A stretch of DNA of 11,564 nt, taken from positions 1-11,564 of the forward strand of contig JAKAEG010000065.1 in NCBI GenBank assembly GCA_021819985.1. Reading direction: 5' to 3'. How positions within the stretch are numbered: position 1 is the first letter of the stretch; each line of letters opens with the position of its first letter. Positions 8,101 to 11,564 of the stretch are shown here, in pieces. This stretch comes from Nitrospirota bacterium (GTDB lineage: Bacteria > Nitrospirota > Thermodesulfovibrionia > Thermodesulfovibrionales > JdFR-88). The translations under genes were made by a program, and so were the position numbers. The notes below the pieces were generated by a model. The model was not told where the DNA came from. It saw nothing but the letters and a program-made list of their open reading frames with translations, and made no database searches.

Positions 8101-9370
8101 TTTCAATGTCACCGACGCCAAAGCCGGCCTCTTTTCCGGCCATTCGGTCAGCGAGGTCCTTGGCTCCGGCGCTTACGCCGTGGTGCCCCTGATATCGAGG
8201 AACATGGTCATAGGCGTACTCTGGGTGGACAACCTCTACAACGGACACCCGATCAGCGAGGAGGACATGCAGTTCCTGAACGCGTTTTCTAACCAGATGG
8301 CCTCCGCGATCGAAAACGCCAGGCTCTTTGAAGGCATATCCATGGCCGAGGCTGAGCTTGAGAACATCTTCCGGTCGATCTCCGATATGGTCTACCTGAC
8401 CGACAAGGACTATAATCTTAAAAAAGTGAACGAGGCCGTTTTAAAAAGGGTTGGCAAACCGATCGAGGAGGTGATCGGCAGGAAGTGCTATGAGATATTC
8501 CATGGGGAGGATGGGCCTTTTTCCACATGTCCCCATGCGAGGACCATATCCAGCGGCATCGCCAATATACAGGAATACGAGGACTCTTTTCTGAAAGGCA
8601 CTTTCCTTTCCTCCACCTCGCCCCTGTTCGATGTGGACGGCAATTTCATAGGGGTCGTGCACGTTGTACGGGACATCACGGAGATGAAGGAATTGCGGGA
8701 GCGTCTCCAGTCGGCCGAGAGGATGGCCGCGCTTGGAGAGGTGGCAGCCAAAGTGGCGCACGAGATAAGAAACCCGATGGTCTCGGTCGGCGGCTTCGCC
8801 AAAAGGCTTGAAAAAAGGCTGGACGGATCGCTCAAGGAATACGCGTCCATAATCGCCGATGAGGTGCACAGACTGGAGCAGATACTGAAAGAGATACTGA
8901 GTTTTGTCCGTGAGGCCAGGATATCGAGACAGCCGACCCGGCTCGATGAACTCCTCTCCGCTATCATAAACCTGGTAGAACCGGAGGTCTTCGAAAAAGG
9001 GAACTCCATCCGCAGAGCGCTGGAGCCGATCGAGGCGTTTATAGACCCCAACAGGTTGAAAGAAGCGCTTTTTAACATGATAACCAATGCGAACCAGTCC
9101 ACAAATGAAGGCTCGATAGCGGTCAAGACCTATGCGGAAAACGACGAGGCGGTAATAGAGATATGCGATACCGGATGCGGCATTAAAAAGGATGACATTC
9201 GCAGGATATTCGATCCATTCTTTACTACCAAACCCACGGGGACCGGTCTGGGACTGGCCATATCGAAGAGGATAGTGGAAGAGCATGGAGGGAAAATCGT
9301 GGTGAACAGCAACTGGCCAAACGGAGGCACAGGTTTTAGGATATACTTACCCATAAGAAAGGAGGGGTAA
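5186..9370 (+). CDS. Large membrane sensor histidine kinase with HAMP, GAF and PAS domains
   Basis: This 1394-residue protein has transmembrane helix 1 at about 8-30, an outer loop at 31-174, helix 2 at 175-197 and HAMP at 198-250. The cytoplasmic sensors, with approximate limits, are GAF (260-415), GAF (425-578), PAS (595-705), PAS (724-838), GAF (850-1047, longer than usual) and PAS (1055-1168). The HisKA domain carries AKVAHEIRNP with phosphoacceptor H1192. The ATPase domain has the N box around N1301, DTGCGI (1328-1333), FDPFFTTKP and GTGLGLA (1352-1358), so it appears catalytically intact. Cys pairs occur in the first GAF (C355, C358) and first PAS (CPHC, C651, C654); the last PAS has GRKCYEIFHG and TCPH (C1101, C1115). 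These may bind metal or respond to redox, an inference. The start lacks a clear Shine-Dalgarno sequence, but MSIRLKLIFF leads directly into the first helix. The partner regulator begins at the next base after the stop. The signal is unknown. Confidence 0.95.
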   Translation: MSIRLKLIFFMFAFLAAAAILGMGALYIFSNLNSNLSRTTQEIALNRDYIGMRGSVKDLVDSARGWAYTGNPIYQREYKRSLPSLDRYFNGVEEETGDTDSVLELKADLAQVKNQSDLIIRSARPALDPNVRKTLADLNVSMERISGTMDKLYEQSIGSLTGVAILGERIRSTMTGYLVVLVSFVSMAFIFLALFMRRMLSHPFSAILEATEKVSSGDFSWRIPSIRKDEFGLISSSFNRMVEKLQDSNGRLAGRLKETELLLEVARIAGVTPDLKEALGLIVDTVSKELRAESCAVFILYPELKSFQLEAANKKGDVSESSLPLDSYIPERVMETMAPLIFEDASTSSSEAAVCAGCRSILVAPILRDNICRGLLVLGRPEPGAFSGTDEKNTVMILAHTLGAVVSNSELYSTTRKHLRQLSATYDLSKLLTSVYDPGDLLGTISSQIAKLSGARICIIRILEGDDLNVRSSYGMAPEEKEENGLKVGEGIAGWVVKEGRSLFVEDVEKLPEHLRPKTISVRSAICVPLRIGKRIIGTLGIYDKTGQSGAPAPFDLDDLNMAEGFASLSAITIEKARIEAEEAKRRREVFEANKRLDLLFETVQGGIVSLDSEYHILAANRYVERWVDFPMDAIVGRNAKDVFHPKGGICPHCAARATFDTGDISSITQSNGLNYAELTAYPVKSEDGNIGEAVVFIQDITDRVLYQEEIMGLYREVAQTKDYLESLINNSADAIVTTDLAGNIISWNRAAEEIYGYKEHEIVGKFLPFIPKAAVEQEIGFMERIKQGDVIKAETIRSTKDGRTIEVDLTLSPIKDATGEVIGISGISQEITKKKETERELIRRNQELSRLVFISSAMRGTLDLERLLRMILTAVTMGDGLGFNRAILFWVDGSAHMVRGAMGVGPASSDEAGAIWLRLATGHSTLYDVMNQIEETPEGSGESPFDRSAKTIEISLDSDTVIARAVNEKKSFNVTDAKAGLFSGHSVSEVLGSGAYAVVPLISRNMVIGVLWVDNLYNGHPISEEDMQFLNAFSNQMASAIENARLFEGISMAEAELENIFRSISDMVYLTDKDYNLKKVNEAVLKRVGKPIEEVIGRKCYEIFHGEDGPFSTCPHARTISSGIANIQEYEDSFLKGTFLSSTSPLFDVDGNFIGVVHVVRDITEMKELRERLQSAERMAALGEVAAKVAHEIRNPMVSVGGFAKRLEKRLDGSLKEYASIIADEVHRLEQILKEILSFVREARISRQPTRLDELLSAIINLVEPEVFEKGNSIRRALEPIEAFIDPNRLKEALFNMITNANQSTNEGSIAVKTYAENDEAVIEICDTGCGIKKDDIRRIFDPFFTTKPTGTGLGLAISKRIVEEHGGKIVVNSNWPNGGTGFRIYLPIRKEG

Positions 9371-9718
9371 ATGAAAGTACTGATCGTAGACGATGATGAG
9401 CATATCCTTAGATTATATAAAGAGGAACTGGAAGAGGAAGGCTATGAGATAGTTGTCGCAAAGACGGGTGCCCAGGCGCTTGAGGTTTTTCAAAGCGAAA
9501 ATCCCGATCTGGTCACCCTGGATATACTTATACCGGACATGGACGGGATAACGCTTTTAAGGAAAATGAAGGAAATAAGGCCCAGGGTGCCGATAATAAT
9601 GTCGACCGCGTACGATTACCGCGACGATTTCGCCGTTTGGGCGTCAGAGGCTTACATAGTAAAATCTGCCGATCTCACCGAACTTAAGGCAAAAATAAAA
9701 GAGCTTCTTTCAAAATGA
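9371..9718 (+). CDS. Single-domain response regulator (receiver only)
   Basis: The 115 residues make one complete CheY-like receiver: acidic pocket D8-D9 in LIVDDDE, phosphoacceptor D51 in TLDILIPDMDG, the Ser/Thr switch at S78-T79 and the conserved lysine K98 in YIVKSADL. There is no DNA-binding or enzymatic output domain, so it must act by protein contact or pass phosphate onward. The start is secure: AAAGGAGGGG at 9357-9366 lies at the end of the kinase gene and the ATG directly follows the kinase TAA, so translation is probably coupled. The kinase is its likely phosphate donor. It overlaps the next gene by ATGA. Confidence 0.96.
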   Translation: MKVLIVDDDEHILRLYKEELEEEGYEIVVAKTGAQALEVFQSENPDLVTLDILIPDMDGITLLRKMKEIRPRVPIIMSTAYDYRDDFAVWASEAYIVKSADLTELKAKIKELLSK

Positions 9719-11076
9719 TTAGAGTAAAAGCGGAAAGCCCGGTATATGGCGGGTATGTCATTGCGAGAAACGAAGGCGTGGTTTTCATCAAGGGCGCTCT
9801 TCCCGGTGAGACCGTGCTTGCCAGGACAGTTGAAAAAAAGAAGGACTACAGCATCGCCGTCACCCAGGAGGTGCTGGAACCCTCTCCTCACAGGGTAGAG
9901 CCCTTCTGCGGCCATTTTGGGGTGTGCGGCGGATGTCATCTGCAGCACATATCCTACATGGAGCAGGTCTCGATGAAGAACTCCATCATAAAGGACTCCT
10001 TAAAGCGCATCTCGGGCATCGAGATCGAGCCTGAGGGGCCTCTTACCGGCAGCGATGTCCGTTACCGCCACAGGGCGCAGTTCAAGGTCGGGCCGGCCCA
10101 GGATGGGACCGGAACGATAGGCTTTTTTAGGGAGGGGACGAGGGATGTTGTCCCGATCTCAAGGTGCCCCCTGCTTGTGGACGAAATAAATGATTCCCTG
10201 GAAAAAATAAGGCTCATGCCCGCCTCAGGTTTTTTTGCCAGGGAAATACATATAACCTGCGGGGGGATGATTATCCCCGAGGGGACGACTGTCCCCGAAG
10301 GGGCGATTGCCTCAGGTGCTGATGCGGACGGAACGGATGCCACCGGAACCAGTCGGTCCCTTGGGGTCAATCGACCCCTTGGCGCGCTGTTAAAGGGGCG
10401 GGAATTCGACCCGGCCCTTGCCCGGGAATACGCCCAGGCGGGGATCGAAACGGTTTTTTTTGACAGCGGCATTGACAGAGGAAGCGGGCATAGCGGCAAG
10501 GGGTATGTGAACTTCGACCTGCTTGGCTTTAAGTATACGGTTTCCCCGCTCAGTTTTTTTCAGAGCAACTGGGAACTCAATCTCAAGGCGGCGGCAGTCA
10601 TAAGCGGGATATTTTCTTCCTGGATGGACTCTTTAACAGATAAGAAAAACAAAAAAAACCTTCTGGACATCTACGCGGGAGGAGGGAATTTTTCGATTCC
10701 CCTTAGCGGGGTGGCCGGTGCGATAACCGCCATCGAGGAGAACGAATCGTCCGTTAAGGACGCCCTTCGCAACCTGGAGATGAACGGAATTAAAAATATG
10801 AAATTCATAAAGGCCCCGTTCGAGAAATTTCAGTCCAGGGGCTCATTCGATGCCGCAATTGTGGATCCGCCCAGGCCAGGGCTAAGCAGGGAGGCGGCCA
10901 AAAAACTTTTGGCGCTGCTTCCGGAGAGGCTCTTATATATTTCCTGCAACCCGGCCACGCTGGCAAGGGACATAAAAAAGCTTCTTGAAAAATACAGGCT
11001 TCAATCCGTGCGGCTGGTCGATTTCTTTCCCCATACCTACCATATGGAAGTGCTCTGCCTGCTTGAAAGGCGGTAG
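9715..11076 (+). CDS. rlmD: Iron-sulfur RNA m5U methyltransferase of the RlmD/RumA family, with a low-complexity insert
   Basis: The enzyme makes 5-methyluridine in RNA using SAM; family members act on 23S rRNA (RlmD, RlmC) or tRNA (TrmA), and which applies here cannot be told. A short TRAM-like N-terminus (1-60, with GALPGE) precedes the [4Fe-4S] ligands C65, C71, C74 and C151. The methyltransferase domain has FFQSNWELN (281-289), LLDIYAGGGNFS (316-327), DPPRPG (384-389), the catalytic SCNPATLARD (C411) and HMEVLCLLERR with E445 as the likely base. At 453 residues it is slightly longer than E. coli RlmD. An insert at about 184-228, rich in Gly, Ala, Asp and Thr and repeating PEGTT/PEGAI, is encoded by GC-rich palindromes and is unlike the flanking sequence. 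Its ATG overlaps the regulator stop (ATGA), which suggests translational coupling. Confidence 0.93.
   Translation: MIRVKAESPVYGGYVIARNEGVVFIKGALPGETVLARTVEKKKDYSIAVTQEVLEPSPHRVEPFCGHFGVCGGCHLQHISYMEQVSMKNSIIKDSLKRISGIEIEPEGPLTGSDVRYRHRAQFKVGPAQDGTGTIGFFREGTRDVVPISRCPLLVDEINDSLEKIRLMPASGFFAREIHITCGGMIIPEGTTVPEGAIASGADADGTDATGTSRSLGVNRPLGALLKGREFDPALAREYAQAGIETVFFDSGIDRGSGHSGKGYVNFDLLGFKYTVSPLSFFQSNWELNLKAAAVISGIFSSWMDSLTDKKNKKNLLDIYAGGGNFSIPLSGVAGAITAIEENESSVKDALRNLEMNGIKNMKFIKAPFEKFQSRGSFDAAIVDPPRPGLSREAAKKLLALLPERLLYISCNPATLARDIKKLLEKYRLQSVRLVDFFPHTYHMEVLCLLERR
10274..10383 (+). repeat. Cluster of short GC palindromes inside the RNA methyltransferase gene
   Basis: Four small palindromic cores sit in the coding sequence: TCCCCGAGGGGA at 10274-10285, TCCCCGAAGGGG at 10292-10303, TCCCTTGGGG at 10357-10366 and ACCCCTTGG at 10374-10382. 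They come in two pairs. Within the first pair, GGGGAC and GTCCCC flank GACT; within the second, GGGGTC and GACCCC flank AATC. The pattern is that of a small palindromic repeat inserted in frame, possibly twice. The encoded residues are PEGTTVPEGA and SLGVNRPLGA. Confidence 0.6.
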
Positions 11077-11086
11077 ATATGGCAAT

Positions 11087-11122
11087 AAAAAAAACCCGCA
11101 GGATTTCCTGCGGGTTTTTTTT
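11087..11122. terminator. Strong, probably bidirectional intrinsic terminator
   Basis: Perfect 17-base inverted arms at 11087-11103 and 11106-11122 contain a GC-rich stem (CCCGCAGGA) flanked by A8 and T8. Read rightward, the stem is followed by TTTTTTTTATTTTT and ends the transcript of the RNA methyltransferase gene, whose stop is about ten bases upstream. Read leftward, it also ends in a T run, so it can serve the minus-strand tsaD side. Confidence 0.92.
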
Positions 11123-11126
11123 ATTT

Positions 11127-11271
11127 TTAAATTGCTTCAGAAGGCCACGTCCACCAGAAATTGGTATCGACATCGATGTTGTTGATCCAGTTGTACTGGC
11201 CCACAACCCCATATTTCCTTTTAAAAAAGTAGTCCGCCTCAACAAACCATGTGGAAAAGAAGCAGGTTGGA
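11127..11271 (-). pseudogene. C-terminal remnant of an aromatic-rich, possibly outer-membrane protein
   Basis: Between the tsaD stop and the terminator, one minus-strand frame is open for 48 codons and reads like the end of a real protein: PTCFFSTWFVEADYFFKRKY, then VGQYNWINNIDVDT and NFWWTWPSEAI before a TAA at 11129-11127. Alternating aromatic and polar residues suggest beta-strands of an outer-membrane barrel; this is inferred from composition, and no family is recognised. There is no ATG, GTG or TTG in frame; an in-frame TGA lies at 11300-11298, inside tsaD. The 5' part of the gene has therefore been lost, probably by a deletion that brought tsaD next to its tail. The residual frame is too protein-like to be ordinary intergenic DNA. 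Confidence 0.5.
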
Positions 11272-11564
11272 TTAGAGCTTGAGAGATGCTTTTGGGTTCA
11301 GGTCCGGTCTGGCAAGCTGGCCCGCCAGAAGGCGTTGGAATCCGGCCACGGCTATCATTGCCGCGTTATCCGTGCAAAAAACCGGCGAGGGTATGAAAAG
11401 CCCGGCTTCCATCCGTAGGGCCATGATCCCCATGCCTTCTTTAATCGCGCTGTTTGAGGCCACCCCTCCGGCAAGGGCCAGCCTCTTTACTCCGGTCTGC
11501 ATTATCGCGTGCTGGCATTTCCGTATGAGCACATCGACAACAGCCGCCTGGAAAGAGGCCGCGA
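11272..11564 (-). CDS. tsaD: tRNA N6-adenosine threonylcarbamoyltransferase, C-terminal fragment (cut by window edge)
   Basis: The last 97 codons are present; the gene begins beyond the right edge. ASFQAAVVDVL, LALAGGVASNSAIKEGM, FIPSPVFCTDNAAMIA and the following GFQRLLAGQ are hallmark TsaD (Gcp/YgjD/Kae1) segments. The Asp in CTDNAAMIA is the C-terminal iron ligand, and the glycine-rich AGGVASN binds the nucleotide. TsaD, with TsaB and TsaE, transfers threonylcarbamoyl to A37 of tRNAs that read ANN codons, an almost universal modification. The protein ends in NPKASLKL with TAA at 11274-11272. The visible reading frame is intact. Downstream on its strand are a gene remnant and then the shared terminator. 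Confidence 0.94.
   Translation of the reverse strand, partial: AASFQAAVVDVLIRKCQHAIMQTGVKRLALAGGVASNSAIKEGMGIMALRMEAGLFIPSPVFCTDNAAMIAVAGFQRLLAGQLARPDLNPKASLKL

Noticed and set aside
8441..9286. 281-codon minus-strand frame, and the other long minus-strand frames opposite the kinase gene
   Set aside because: They overlap conserved kinase domains, show no recognisable motifs, and arise from the codon bias of the plus-strand gene.
10274..10383. CRISPR or attachment-site reading of the palindromes
   Set aside because: There are only two pairs of short, diverged palindromes, with no regular spacers, and they lie within an open coding frame.
10805..11245. 146-codon minus-strand frame across the RNA methyltransferase end and the terminator
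   Set aside because: It reads through a perfect intrinsic terminator and opposite the catalytic region of the methyltransferase; the protein-like frame in 11127-11271 is a different one.

Overview
The window looks like ordinary chromosomal DNA of moderate GC content from a Gram-negative bacterium, probably a free-living anaerobe or microaerophile. The very large multi-sensor PAS/GAF kinase paired with a receiver-only regulator, the GalT-like gene next to glycogen synthase, and the protein signatures recall Nitrospirota or Desulfobacterota. This placement rests on remembered family resemblance and is weak. No CRISPR array, tRNA, rRNA, insertion sequence or phage gene was seen.

Left part (1-2616, all minus strand). 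The window opens inside the N-terminal metal-binding domain of a copper-exporting P-type ATPase (copA). Next is a decayed SAM-dependent methyltransferase gene with a frame break inside the cofactor-binding motif and a premature TGA near its C-terminus. Then come an intrinsic terminator, a secreted Met-rich protein that probably binds copper in the periplasm, and an RNase Z-like metallo-beta-lactamase-fold hydrolase. The hydrolase's conserved N-terminus extends upstream of any ATG, GTG or TTG. CopA plus the Met-rich protein suggests copper handling.

Central and right part (2684-11122, plus strand). A compact divergent promoter region separates the hydrolase from a run of five closely spaced plus-strand genes. 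These are a GalT-family nucleotidylyltransferase (possibly an ADP-glucose phosphorylase), glycogen synthase (glgA), a 1394-residue membrane sensor histidine kinase, a receiver-only response regulator, and an iron-sulfur RNA uracil-5 methyltransferase (RlmD/RumA family). The last three are tightly packed: the kinase stop abuts the regulator start, and the regulator and methyltransferase overlap by ATGA. The run ends at a strong, probably bidirectional, terminator. The first two genes belong to glucan metabolism; the kinase-regulator pair has no DNA-binding output, so its target is not visible here.

Right edge (11127-11564, minus strand). The 3' end of tsaD enters from the right. Between its stop and the terminator lies a start-less, aromatic-rich coding remnant that looks like the C-terminus of a lost outer-membrane-type gene.

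No clearly new multi-gene system is evident. The points most worth a second look are the palindromic repeats inside the RNA methyltransferase gene, the start-less hydrolase with a possible leaderless promoter, the GalT/glgA pairing, the Cys motifs in the kinase sensor domains, and the two gene remnants.
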